A DNA stretch of 47,606 nucleotides, taken from contig JALKBU010000332.1 of NCBI GenBank assembly GCA_023091735.1, positions 1 through 47,606 of the forward strand, given 5' to 3'. Source of the DNA: Trichomonas tenax (Eukaryota > Parabasalia > Trichomonadida > Trichomonadidae). The position numbers were made by a program, and so were the translations under genes. This document shows positions 8,932 through 18,782 of the stretch, piece by piece (the first letter of the stretch is position 1; each line of letters begins with the position of its first letter). Below the pieces are notes generated by a model, which was not told the DNA's origin, made no database searches, and saw nothing but the letters and a program-made list of their open reading frames with translations.

Positions 8932-9708
8932 TTACTTATCGCATAAGGAGAGGTCGAGAGAACGTGTATCGTTAACACCAAATATCAAAATATTGAATGT
9001 ATACATAAAGATGTGATAACCAAGAAGAATCAATTTGAGAAGTTCATACTCTGGGTATACAAAGTACTTGTCAGTATATTGTGTTATGATTTCTTTATGA
9101 TATAAAGATGTGTAATAAATTGTAGTGATCATAAGGATTCTAAGCAAAGATCCAAGGTTGTACTCGCGCGCTCTGAGATTTGCGAATGCAAAGATGATGT
9201 GTTCAGAACAAGAAAGTATCATTGCACAAATAATAATTTTTGTGATGTTAGAAGAATCATTTTTCACAGAAATGTTAACACCGTGGAAGACCTCGCGGAT
9301 CTGAACCCATCCGATAACAATATGGCCGAGGAATCTGAAGAAACGAGTTTTGAAAACTTTATAAACCAAATCATCCGACATGAAATTCATAACAACCCAA
9401 ATTCCGAGGAAGATTGGGATGTAAAGGCTGACTCTTAAGAGTGGTAATTCGCGATTGTAAATTAATGCAATTAAACAACGGCCCAAGAAAAGAGAAACAA
9501 ATGAAACAAAAGCGTTGAGACCTCTTTTTATGTTGAGGCGTGATTTTCTAACGAGTGCAATAACAAAGAAGGCTTGAATAACAAATGGAATCGGGAAATG
9601 AAGAGTTTCAAACAGAAGATTGTGAGCTTTCTTGACAGTCATCGTTACGAAGAACTCTTTGACATGGTCTAAAAGTTCTTCAGCGTAAATTTGAAACTTT
9701 TCAGTCAT
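8932..9708 (-). CDS. TRIC-like (TMEM38-type) multi-pass cation channel
   Basis: A 258-residue, very hydrophobic protein with about six or seven membrane segments. The order GRCLIALIYNRELPLL, a hydrophobic helix, then DDLVYKVFKTRFFRFLGHIV and WVQIREVFHGV resembles TRIC channels, where a Gly-rich helix end is followed by a conserved DLVYK and a basic helix ending in VRKIxxGI. TRIC channels are trimeric monovalent-cation channels of the ER that balance charge during Ca2+ release. Length fits the family (about 250-300). An upstream ATG at 9753 exists, but the TCACTTTTT initiator at 9724-9716 lies downstream of it, so the Met at 9708 with a 13-nt leader is chosen. The family call rests on motif and topology read by eye. 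Confidence 0.55.
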   Translation of the reverse strand: MTEKFQIYAEELLDHVKEFFVTMTVKKAHNLLFETLHFPIPFVIQAFFVIALVRKSRLNIKRGLNAFVSFVSLFLGRCLIALIYNRELPLLRVSLYIPIFLGIWVVMNFMSDDLVYKVFKTRFFRFLGHIVIGWVQIREVFHGVNISVKNDSSNITKIIICAMILSCSEHIIFAFANLRAREYNLGSLLRILMITTIYYTSLYHKEIITQYTDKYFVYPEYELLKLILLGYHIFMYTFNILIFGVNDTRSLDLSLCDK

Positions 9709-9715
9709 TTTTGAA

Positions 9716-9724
9716 AAAAAGTGA
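9716..9724 (-). promoter_or_regulatory. Initiator (Inr) that fixes the TRIC-like start
   Basis: TCACTTTTT on the minus strand, 13 nt before the ATG at 9708 and downstream of the in-frame ATG at 9753. It argues for the shorter protein. Confidence 0.6.
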
Positions 9725-10172
9725 CGATAATATCGCATTTTAATACTTTTCATTTTTGAGTCGATAAAACAAATGTGCTCAAAAAGTATTCCCTATATGG
9801 TGCTTAAAAATTGAAATTTAATTTTTTTAGAAATGTGAGTTATCAAGAATGCAAAAAGTGTATTTTTTCTCGTCATTGTAAGTTCATTGAGTCATGAAGT
9901 CATTTCCCCCTAATAGGATACTATGCACTGCATCTCTTTGTATGGTTTTTGATTCTATGAACTATTCATATTTATGACTTTTTGATGTTGTATTTCAATA
10001 TAGATTCAAATTCAAAAAGAAGTAATGTGTGCATAATAGTCATTGCATAAAAAATAATTTTATAATTTAAAGCATTGGTTAATTGAATTGAAAATTTATT
10101 TTTTCATTTTGGTTGTAAATGTTAATATAAACAATAGTTTTATTATCTTTACACATATATTATAAATGAATC
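9725..10172. other. Gene-free interval
   Basis: About 450 bp between two minus-strand genes. AT-rich; no ORF, clear repeat or RNA gene seen. Confidence 0.4.
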
Positions 10173-11168
10173 TTACTTCCTTCTAAATGCTCTATAAACT
10201 AAGGCTCCAAAGCCTGCAATTGCAGCAACAGCAGCAGATCCAAACATAACTTGAGATGCAGTGATGCCTTCGCTTGGTTTAAATTCTTTTTCACCGCCAA
10301 ACCATAAATCAGGGCATTTGTTGTTTAATAACTTCGCTTTCGTCTGATAATCTTCGGCCTTCTTTATATCCTTCTCTGTGCCCACTCCAGACAAATGCAT
10401 CTTCGCCAATTCATGGCAAGCGACCCAATTATCGCCTGATTCGTTTGCTTTATTGAACCAATACAAAGCTTTCTCAGGGTCTTTAGTTTCATACTCAATG
10501 TTTGACATTGGAGAGTAGAACTCACCGAGAGCTGCCATAGCATCAGCAATGCCATTTTCTGCAGCGAATGTTAAATAATCAAAGGATTTCTTCTTCATAT
10601 TTGCAACACTTGACAAAATCAAGCCAAGGTGGAACGAGCAGCCAGGGTCATTGTATTTGTCTGCACCTATTTGAAAGAATAACAAGCCCTTGTTTAATGT
10701 TGGTCTATTTTTAACCAAAATGAGGGCGTACTCTCTTACTGCTGGAAGGAAGTATACGTTTGCTGATCTTTCAAGCATGTCTGAAGCATATTGATTATCA
10801 TTTGTTGGATTCATTAAGTAGTCCTTATATAGTAAAAGAGCGGATTTTGGATCAATGTTGAATTCAAATTTGTTTTCGTGAATAATTAGCCGCTTCCATT
10901 CTTTCTTTTCAGTTTTTTGGATGTGAATTACATAAATATCATCATGAAACTCCTCTGTTACAGTTTGGTATTTACCGGCAAGTGTTCCACATAAGTAAGG
11001 GATGTGAAATTGTGCTGAAACGTTAATTGATTGATTATCAGAATATGTTTTATGTTGTATATTGACATTTAAACCCACAGGAATATTGAATGTCACCTTT
11101 GCTTCATTGATGCTGTCCTCGAATCTCCATTCGTAGATGGGCATCTCGGGAGGTTGAATAGCTTGCAT
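10173..11168 (-). CDS. CS (p23/NudC-like) domain plus Sel1-like repeats, tail-anchored
   Basis: Residues about 5-95 look like a CS domain, with YEWRFEDS at the start and VIHIQKTEKKEWKRLI at the end, the usual p23/NudC pattern of a closing strand followed by E-W. Residues about 150-285 contain Sel1-like helical repeats (AENGIADAMAALGEFY, KALYWFNKANESGD, HELAKMHLSGVGTEKDIKKAEDY). The C-terminus is a hydrophobic segment (about 305-322) followed by YRAFRRK, a tail anchor with a short basic end such as is used for hydrogenosome or ER outer surfaces. The role is probably an organelle-surface co-chaperone or scaffold (inference). An ATG at 11198 lies upstream of the TCATAAA initiator, so the Met at 11168 is preferred. 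Confidence 0.75.
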   Translation of the reverse strand: MQAIQPPEMPIYEWRFEDSINEAKVTFNIPVGLNVNIQHKTYSDNQSINVSAQFHIPYLCGTLAGKYQTVTEEFHDDIYVIHIQKTEKKEWKRLIIHENKFEFNIDPKSALLLYKDYLMNPTNDNQYASDMLERSANVYFLPAVREYALILVKNRPTLNKGLLFFQIGADKYNDPGCSFHLGLILSSVANMKKKSFDYLTFAAENGIADAMAALGEFYSPMSNIEYETKDPEKALYWFNKANESGDNWVACHELAKMHLSGVGTEKDIKKAEDYQTKAKLLNNKCPDLWFGGEKEFKPSEGITASQVMFGSAAVAAIAGFGALVYRAFRRK

Positions 11169-11487
11169 TTTTATGACACTTTGTCGTTTATTTGTCAAAT
11201 GTGTTATTTACTTGGCAAAATAAATTTTGACAAGTCAAAATCAGATGTAATCCAACCTTTCGCCTGTAAAAACTTTGATCTACGATCATGGGTCTCGAAA
11301 TATGGGTTCAAACAGCTCAAAAATTTTGCATATTTGAGATATCAAAAGAAAAGGCTCAAACAAGAGAAAAAATTCCAAAAATTTTGTGTATATATGATAT
11401 TGAGGAGCTGTAATTCGCCAACGCTCATTCTCATCGATGTTCTTTCTGTATGCAACATCAATTTCGTGATCCAACTGGTTTTGAATT

Positions 11488-11877
11488 TTGAAAAAAAATT
11501 GCTTAGAGGTCATTCAATATGCAAGCTTCCCCGATGGCCAATGGCTGAACAGTCCACTTTCAATGCGCCAGATCTTTCAAGAACAATGCAACGCACCGCT
11601 CTTTTTAGAACATGTATCACACATCAATCTAAACAACCCGATTGAGGTTGAAAGATTCATTAGCCATCATTTAGGACAAATACGGGATAATTTGCTGCTG
11701 AGTGAGAAGTCGAAAATACGGATAAGAGCACAATTAATTACGCATTTAATCATGTTTCTAAATTCGCCTGAAACGCATGAAACCGCATTTCCTATCCCAC
11801 AATTAACATCATACTCACTTATGAGTCTGCAGTTTGGTGTTTGTCAGAATCTTCACGATTTGTCGCAAAAAAAGTGA
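11488..11877 (+). CDS. Unrecognised open frame, possibly a gene fragment
   Basis: A 129-codon frame in the 1.8-kb gap before the Ca2+-ATPase. It looks more protein-like than its surroundings (FPDGQWLNSPLSMRQIFQEQC and SEKSKIRIRAQLITHLIMFL). It has no Inr and overlaps one copy of a 32-nt direct repeat. It is probably a decayed fragment, or chance; no family is recognised. Confidence 0.25.
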   Translation: MKKNCLEVIQYASFPDGQWLNSPLSMRQIFQEQCNAPLFLEHVSHINLNNPIEVERFISHHLGQIRDNLLLSEKSKIRIRAQLITHLIMFLNSPETHETAFPIPQLTSYSLMSLQFGVCQNLHDLSQKK

Positions 11878-11921
11878 AATTCGGCTCCAAAACGCATGAA
11901 ACCACATTTCCTGTTCCACAA
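11771..11921 (+). repeat. Pair of 32-nt direct repeats, 119 bp apart
   Basis: AAACGCATGAAACC-type sequences at 11771-11802 and 11890-11921 differ at three positions. The offset (119 bp) resembles the period of the tandem array at 24955-25515. Confidence 0.7.
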
Positions 11922-12219
11922 GGAATGTTGTGTTCAACATTTAGCGGTCTTATATTTATATTTATTCTATTTTTATTGTTTTGTTGTAAATATATTTCAT
12001 TTCAAAATCTTACTAGTTGTATTTTTATCAGAAAATACTTCATTTTGTTGAAAAAAATTGATAGCAAAAATTTAAACTTAAGATTCTTCGTATATAATGA
12101 ACATCTAACATTAATATGCTATAATTATTTTGAATGATGTTCAATTTTCAAAAGGGTTCACAATTTTGCTTAGAGGTTATTAAATTGCTCAGGGGCGATA
12201 ATGCACTCGGTATTTTAAT

Positions 12220-12304
12220 AAAATGTTGTAACTTTTGAGAGGAGGACTTCGAAGCAAGCATAGCTAAGCATAGAAGGCCGATCTCTCAAAAGTTGCAACA
12301 TTTT
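12220..12304. repeat. 22-bp near-perfect inverted repeat (large hairpin)
   Basis: The arms 12220-12241 and 12283-12304 are complementary with one mismatch (AAAATGTTGTAACTTTTGAG against its complement), enclosing a 41-nt loop. It could be the remnant of a small mobile element or a transcribed hairpin. Confidence 0.75.
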
Positions 12305-12337
12305 AGAATTCTTTGTCAATTCAAAATCTGAACTGCT

Positions 12338-12740
12338 GTTCAAAATTGAATCAGAACAAAATATCATATGATCTATTCATTAAACTCTAATAAATTTTCG
12401 ATTTCAGATTTTTTTGTAAACATCTCAAAAAGCAGATAGAGAGAGATCTGCTAGGATACCTCGTCTCTGATATTTAATTCATTCCTTCAAATCCCATACT
12501 GTCATCGATTAGGGAACCCATCCCATCAAAATGCAGAGGCTAGCTCCTGTATTTTGATATTATCGAAATCCAAATTCCTAAATGAACAGAGTACATTGTT
12601 CCTTTATACAAACGCTCTTTTCATTGTGCCATAATTCATTGCTTTTATATAAAATCTTTGTTTTTTCATAAAATGTTTTAAAAAGTGACAAAAATTGAAT
12701 TTGATAATTTTAGAACTTGTCGTTAGATTCAATTTTGAAC
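12338..12740. repeat. 15-bp perfect inverted pair bounding about 400 bp
   Basis: GTTCAAAATTGAATC at 12338-12352 and its reverse complement at 12726-12740. The DNA is low complexity, so chance or an old element are both possible. Confidence 0.35.
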
Positions 12741-13070
12741 GGTTTTCAAATTTTGAATTGAAAACAATTTGTAAATTTTACAAATCCCTTAATTAACAAA
12801 GTACTAATTATATCGTATTTCGATAGTAAATTTCAGGTTTACAAATATTAATGGGGGTTATACCATTCAAATTTATTATTTGATTTTTAGAAAGTCTAAT
12901 GCATAAATAAGATCGACGAATTCATAGAAAAAAAATTCAAAAGAAATTAAAAAAAATATGTTTTTTGAAAAATGTGGGAAATGATATCTATACATATTCC
13001 TGATTCCAATTTCAATGAAATTTACGATTTTTGTTTCGTGGGCATTCATAAATTTTTTTTTTCTCTATTA

Positions 13071-15836
13071 ATGAGCTTAACAAGCGAAGAGCTGTGGCAC
13101 ATGATCGAGAACCAGGACTCAGAGACCCTCAGCAAGCTCATGGGTGTGCAAGGAGTCGCGAGAATGCTCGATTCTGACCTCAAAAAAGGAATTAAATCGA
13201 GTTCTATACAGTCAAGGATCAATAAATTTGGTTCCAACCAACTCCCGGATAGAAGCATGAGAACGTTCTGGAATATGTTGAACGAAGCGCTGAAAGATAA
13301 AACAATTCGAATTTTGATTATTTGCTCTTTGCTTTCTTTGGTTTTGGAGTTCATGTTCGCGCCGCCGGAGGAAAAATCCACAGCTTGGATCGACGGCGCC
13401 GCCATTTTTGCAGCTGTTGCGATTGTTACAATCGTTCAGGCAACGCAGAACTTGAAACAAGAGCAATCATTCGCTGCTGTCAACAGAATTAAGTCTATTT
13501 ACGATGTAGCTGTTTTCAGAGATGGAGAAATTCGCCAAATTCAAAATTATCAGCTCGTTGTTGGTGATGTCGTCGAAATTCAACAAGGTGACTGCATTCC
13601 AGCAGATGGTCTCATCATTTCTTCAGAGAATCTTAAAATTGATCAAAGTTCTGCGAACGGTGAATCTGAAGCTGTTACAAAGAACGAAAAGGACCCGTTT
13701 CTCATTAGCAATACACACGTTGTTGAGGGTTGCGGTACATTTTTAGTCATTTGCGTTGGTTTGAATTCTCATCACGGAAGAATCTATAATTTAATCAATT
13801 CTGAGATCGAAGAGACACCACTCCAAGCTAAGCTTGAAGATCTCGGTGAGAAAATCGGCCTTGTTGGTATTTTTGTTGCATCATTAACATTCATCGCTTT
13901 ATTGATCCAATGGATCATGAAGCAGGTCAAATTCGGCTTCCGCTGGTCCAACTGCCGCGAGCCACTCACATATTTCGTTATTTCAATCACAATCGTCGCT
14001 TGTGCAGTTCCAGAAGGTTTACCACTCGCTGTCACTATTTCTCTCGCTTATTCAATGAACCAGATGATGGCAGACAACAACTTCGTCAGACGACTCAGTG
14101 CCTGCGAGACAATGGGTTCTGCTACTGTTATTTGCTCTGATAAAACAGGCACATTGACAGAGAACAAGATGAATGTTGAGCGACTTGCAATCGGCTCTAA
14201 TTTCATCCCACTCTCTGACATGGACACAGCATTGATTGATGAGGAACTTCTTCTCTTGATTCGCAAGTCCATCTCAATCAACACACAGGCAGTCATCACA
14301 GACGCAGGATCAATCGGTAGCCAGACAGAATGTGCACTCTTGCGCTTTGTCGGAAGGATCCACGGCAACTATCAGCAGCTGCGTATCGCATATCCACCAC
14401 TCATCAGGTTCTTGTTCGATCGTGACCGCAAGAGAATGTCAACAGTCATTCCATGGAACGGAATGTACAGAACATTCGTTAAAGGTGCTCCAGATGAGAT
14501 CATCAAACTCTGCACAAAATATATTCCACCAGGTGGTAAACTCGACTTCGCTGATATCACAGACGACTTCCTTGAGCACTTCATGATGTCTGTCGCTGAG
14601 GAAGGTGACAAGACATTCAGAACATTATCATTGGCGTTCAAGGATACACCGGAATTGCCACAGACATGGGAGGAAGCAGAGAAGGATTTGACATTGATTT
14701 GCACAACATCAATCAGAGACACAATCAGAGCTTCTACAATCCCAAGTATTGACAGATGCCAGAAGGCAGGAATCAGAGTTATCATGATCACAGGTGATCA
14801 CGCAAGAACAGCTGAAGCCGTCGCAAGAGAGTGCAGAATCCTCACACCAGGAACAAAGGTTATCACAGGTGCTGAAGTTCGCAAGATGTCAAAGAACGAG
14901 TTGATTGATAAATTACCATCAATCTCTGTTATCGCTCGTAGTTCTCCTATGGACAAGCACCTCATTGTTTCTGCTTTAAAGGCTGCAGGTGAGAGTGTTG
15001 CTGTTACAGGTGATGGTACAAACGACGTTCCTGCTATGATGGCTGCTGATGTCGGTTTGTCAATGGGTAAATGCGGCACAGAGCTCGCTAAAGAAGCTTC
15101 AGATATTGTCGTTTTGGATGATGACTTCGGCTCTATCGTTAAGGCTGTCGTTTGGGGAAGATTCGTTTACAACAACATCAGAAGATTCCTTCAGTTCCAG
15201 TTGACAGCAAACGTTGTCACACTTTTCGTTTCATTCATCTCTGCTGCTATCTTGAATGAAACACCATTCAAAGCTGTGCAGCTTCTCTGGGTCAACCTTA
15301 TTATGGACTCACTCGGTGCCCTCGCTCTTGCTACAGGTAAGCCAGATGAATCCCTCCTCAGGCAGAAGCCAGAGCGTAAGGATGCATTCTTGATCAATGC
15401 TTTCATGATGAAGAACATCGTTGGACAGAGTATCCTTCAGATTGCCCTTATTTTGTTAATTTTGATGTTCCCATATGATGCCGAGAAGTACTCAATGAAG
15501 CACTACACATTCTTGTTCAACGTTTTCGTTCTCTGTCAAGATTTCAACTTAGTCAACGCCAGAGTCTCATCAAAGAACATGAAAGTTACTGATGGCATCA
15601 ATGGAAACTACCTCTTCTTTGTAATTATTTTCGGCATTGGCCTTGTCCAGGTCCTCCTCATTGAAGTTGCAGGTGTTTATATTTACTGCTCCCCAATGAG
15701 CTTGAATGACTGGGTAGCATCGACAACACTTGCTTTGCTCACAATCCCAGTGGGTGTCATCTTAAGAGCTTGTCCATTTGAGCGCATTTTTGAAAGATTC
15801 ACTTCTAGAAAGAATGGAGCATTCGAACAATTGTAA
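13071..15836 (+). CDS. Plasma-membrane-type Ca2+-transporting P-type ATPase (PMCA-like)
   Basis: A P2B ATPase that pumps Ca2+ out of the cytosol. Numbering from the Met at 13071 (921 residues): A-domain NGES motif at about 197-200 after DQSSA; M4 PEGLPLAVT at about 314-322; phosphorylation site D357 in CSDKTGTLTENKM; FVKGAPDEI in the nucleotide domain; MITGDHARTAEAVARE; the hinge VTGDGTNDVPAM; then six C-terminal membrane segments with LLWVNLIMDSLGALALAT. It lacks a long C-terminal calmodulin-binding tail. The frame opens 33 codons earlier, but that stretch is AT-rich non-coding-like sequence, so the later Met is chosen. The A-domain motif reads NGES where most family members have TGES. Confidence 0.95.
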   Translation: MSLTSEELWHMIENQDSETLSKLMGVQGVARMLDSDLKKGIKSSSIQSRINKFGSNQLPDRSMRTFWNMLNEALKDKTIRILIICSLLSLVLEFMFAPPEEKSTAWIDGAAIFAAVAIVTIVQATQNLKQEQSFAAVNRIKSIYDVAVFRDGEIRQIQNYQLVVGDVVEIQQGDCIPADGLIISSENLKIDQSSANGESEAVTKNEKDPFLISNTHVVEGCGTFLVICVGLNSHHGRIYNLINSEIEETPLQAKLEDLGEKIGLVGIFVASLTFIALLIQWIMKQVKFGFRWSNCREPLTYFVISITIVACAVPEGLPLAVTISLAYSMNQMMADNNFVRRLSACETMGSATVICSDKTGTLTENKMNVERLAIGSNFIPLSDMDTALIDEELLLLIRKSISINTQAVITDAGSIGSQTECALLRFVGRIHGNYQQLRIAYPPLIRFLFDRDRKRMSTVIPWNGMYRTFVKGAPDEIIKLCTKYIPPGGKLDFADITDDFLEHFMMSVAEEGDKTFRTLSLAFKDTPELPQTWEEAEKDLTLICTTSIRDTIRASTIPSIDRCQKAGIRVIMITGDHARTAEAVARECRILTPGTKVITGAEVRKMSKNELIDKLPSISVIARSSPMDKHLIVSALKAAGESVAVTGDGTNDVPAMMAADVGLSMGKCGTELAKEASDIVVLDDDFGSIVKAVVWGRFVYNNIRRFLQFQLTANVVTLFVSFISAAILNETPFKAVQLLWVNLIMDSLGALALATGKPDESLLRQKPERKDAFLINAFMMKNIVGQSILQIALILLILMFPYDAEKYSMKHYTFLFNVFVLCQDFNLVNARVSSKNMKVTDGINGNYLFFVIIFGIGLVQVLLIEVAGVYIYCSPMSLNDWVASTTLALLTIPVGVILRACPFERIFERFTSRKNGAFEQL

Positions 15837-17519
15837 TAAAATTTAGAATTATTCTCTATTCAGAAAAAATCAAAACATCTTTATAATTCATGTGATCCTT
15901 ATCTTGAATTTCATCTGCTATTCGATTTATCATACCTCAATTTTTAAAATGAATTTGATGACATCATTATTTAGTATTACCAAAGGTATTGAAGATTCTA
16001 TGGTATTTCCAACGTGATGCTGTTGATATGTCAGGTCTATAATTGCTGAGAGAATGAAAATAAAAATAAATTGGAAATCGTCAAAAAAAAATTGAAATGT
16101 AAAATGGCATGATTCAAAATATATTGACAAAAGTGTTGTAAAGTGTCAGTAAATATGTATAGATGTAAAGTGATAGAAATCCAAGGTTACTCTCGAAAAA
16201 TTGAATCCCCTTCAGTAGAGAACACAAAGGATTATCGTTAAATTACAATGTTGCAGACCTCTCCCATTGCAGCGACATGTTCTATGTGTTAGATGTGATT
16301 TAAATGGATTTTCGACCAGTTGGAGAAAGCCCTTCTCACTACCTTCCTCCCAATTTTTTCGATAAGATCTATATTGTGTATTCCATGTGACTTGAGGAAT
16401 ATACCTTATTAAAGACTAAGCTTGGTGAACCTAAGTTCTCGAGATTTCAAAATTGGAAAATTATCATATATCTGATTTCAAATCTGACTTTAGATAACAA
16501 ATATGACATAACGGTTAGACACAATACTGGCATAGCCCATGCTAGGTTTGAATCCAGTTCTGATCATTTTTTTAGTTTTTTATTAGCGTCATGCATTTTA
16601 TATGCATGCATTATTATTCTAGTTAATGTATGGACGCACATGCATTTGCATTGTTCAGGAGCATTGTTTTCTGCCATCCAAACAGATTTAACCCAATAAA
16701 TAAAATCAGATTATTGGAAGATCATTGATGAGTTAACTGATATTTTGCTAATACTTATGTACAAAATGAAGCATTCAATAGTTCTCGATGTCTTCTATTA
16801 ATATAATTCGAATGAAAGAAAAATTTATTCGATGTGAAAATTGATCAATTTCTGGGGATCCTATAGTATTCATAATATAACAATTTATGACAATGTACAG
16901 AAATATAACCCAAATGTATTCCATGAATAGCAGATGTAAAGATAGTATCTAAACAAAAATATATTAACTTTTTGCTAACAATGAAAATATTTGGCGGAAA
17001 TTATTAATTTCGATTCAGATAAGTGTGCAATTTTCAACGAAATTAAAATATCAAACAAATAAAATTATGATGAATTATTTTGTCACTTTTATATCATAAG
17101 ACAAAGACGTTAATTTTTTGACATACATCAAGTATTCAGCCCACAACATAGATACACAAAGCCAATTATCGTGGGAGCTATGCATCGTATCTCGATACCC
17201 AATAGACAGAAAAATCGGTAAAATTTCTTAAAATGCCGAAATTTCATCACCAATTTACCTATTCCTTCATTGATACTATCAATTAATGTTGAGTATATTA
17301 CTACACATCAATAATGTATTTATATATTTTTAGAAAACATCGCATATATAGTTAAAATTAGTTAAAATTAATTCGTATCTCCAAAAGTTAGGTTGCTGCA
17401 GCATTTATATTACAGCTACAGGTTCATGTCTATACTAATACTATTCCTACGAAAGATGATGCAATAAAATTGGTTACAAATATTTTTATATATTGATTAA
17501 ACGAAGCTTATGAACATAT
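15837..17519. other. Large gene-free interval
   Basis: About 1.7 kb with no ORF above about 65 codons. It contains a tRNA-like segment at 16504-16565 and otherwise AT-rich DNA without recognisable genes. No homology was seen by eye to the neighbouring elements. Confidence 0.4.
16504..16565 (+). other. tRNA-like segment with A-box and B-box matches (probably degenerate)
   Basis: TGACATAACGG (16504-16514) matches the pol III A box except one base, and GGTTTGAATCC (16545-16555) matches the B box except one base. An anticodon-like stem TGGCA/TGCTA and a T7 run after 16566 follow tRNA order. However, neither the acceptor nor the D arm pairs, and the A-B spacing is 3 nt short. It could be a dead tRNA or a tRNA-derived repeat. 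Confidence 0.2.
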
Positions 17520-18782
17520 ATAAAAGTCAAAATAATTGTTGTGAACGGAAATGATGCTCAAAAAGTGGCATGTTTACATGGTAGATTTGTAATTTTTTGA
17601 CACGTAAAATTTCTATCATAAAAAGGGGGCTGCATTGAAAATAAATCAAGAATTCGCTTAATCTCGATTTGTTGCTACAAGAATGTGAATCTAGAAGTAA
17701 TTGAAGGTTCAATTGGATTGTTTGGTTTGTAATTACTTATTGAATCTTCAATAAGGTATGAAAGTTGTCTTTAACTGCTTGCATGCATTGTATTGTGCCT
17801 TAATAGTTGTGTAGTATCGAAAAATCGGAATGTTTTCTACTTAAAAGTGACAAACTATGCGCTCATTAACGAGGGCGTTTCGCCACAATATATTTGTATT
17901 CATTGGATAGACATAGGGTATAATATATTCACATGCATATGATGTATCATTCCATTCAATAGATAGTTAATAGAGCTGTGCATAATCTGAGCTAGTATCG
18001 CTTATTGTTGACCGATGACTATATGAAACAATGAGAGAGACTATTTCAAAATGTTATCTGCGAAGACTTTTATGGTATCTACACATATATATGTTACCTT
18101 TAGATGAATATTATGATGGTTATTCTGTATTTTTATATGATAGGTGAAATTTGATATTAAATTTGTCATTGATTTTGCCAATATGCATATTACGCATTAC
18201 AATTTACTATAACATAATGCTATGTGTGGAAATATTAAAGTTCAAATATCGAAAATTGACGTTGATGCGCTCAAAGGTGCATGTTTCTAGGATCACCTCT
18301 TAATTTATATTTCATCTCTTTGATATATCATATATATAATTGTGATTTATCTGTGTATTTGCATATTTATCTTTTTTGCATCGCATATAAAAAGTTATCT
18401 CGGCCATAGTTTGTCCGAGCGCAAAATAATTTGATTTGATTGTAAAAAAGCATTTAAGACGAGTTATAACTATGTAATTTTAGCATTATACTGAAAAAGA
18501 TCAATTGAAATCTGTATTTAAAGTTTGAATGCAAATATCTTCATAATGAAAATTTGATATTAAAATTTTTTTGAAAATGCAGCTATTTTTGAATTTAGGG
18601 AATCATTTCCGTTCATTGCAGCATAAAATATTTTAATTTTGATATCTAGTTAAAATATTGAAACCTCACCCCTGTTTTTTTTTGCTATATAATTTAGATG
18701 TCAATAATGGTAAATCTGCCATGTAAACATGTTACTTTTTGAGCTCTCATTTCCGTTCACTACATAAAAGTCAAAATAATTA
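17520..18782. mobile_element. 1227-bp TIR element flanked by 18-bp direct repeats
   Basis: The element spans 17538-18764. Its ends are inverted copies for about 50 bp: the left end begins GTTGTGAACGGAAATGATGC and the right end, read inward, GTAGTGAACGGAAATGAGAG; both continue through CTCAAAAAGT and CATGTTTACATGG. Immediately outside both ends lies the identical 18-mer ATAAAAGTCAAAATAATT (17520-17537 and 18765-18782), as expected of a target-site duplication but unusually long. There is no internal ORF above about 60 codons, so it would be non-autonomous. Internal sequence near 18262 (GATGCGCTCAAAGGTGCATG) resembles the ends. The family is unknown. Confidence 0.75.

Larger units (their letters stand above)
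11922..13070. other. Gene-free interval with inverted repeats
   Basis: About 1.1 kb of AT-rich DNA upstream of the Ca2+-ATPase. It holds a large hairpin at 12220-12304 and a 15-bp perfect inverted pair (12338-12352 and 12726-12740). The phrase TTGCTTAGAGGT occurs at about 11500 and again near 12166. No gene seen. Confidence 0.4.

Noticed and set aside
11154..11645. 163-codon plus-strand frame starting inside the CS/Sel1 gene 5' end
   Set aside because: It begins within the antisense of a real gene, has low-complexity Lys/Phe/Leu composition and no Inr; probably chance.
12972..13070. N-terminal extension of the Ca2+-ATPase from 12972
   Set aside because: The extension is AT-rich, Phe/Ile-heavy and unlike the family; the ATG at 13071 begins the conserved cytoplasmic N-terminus.
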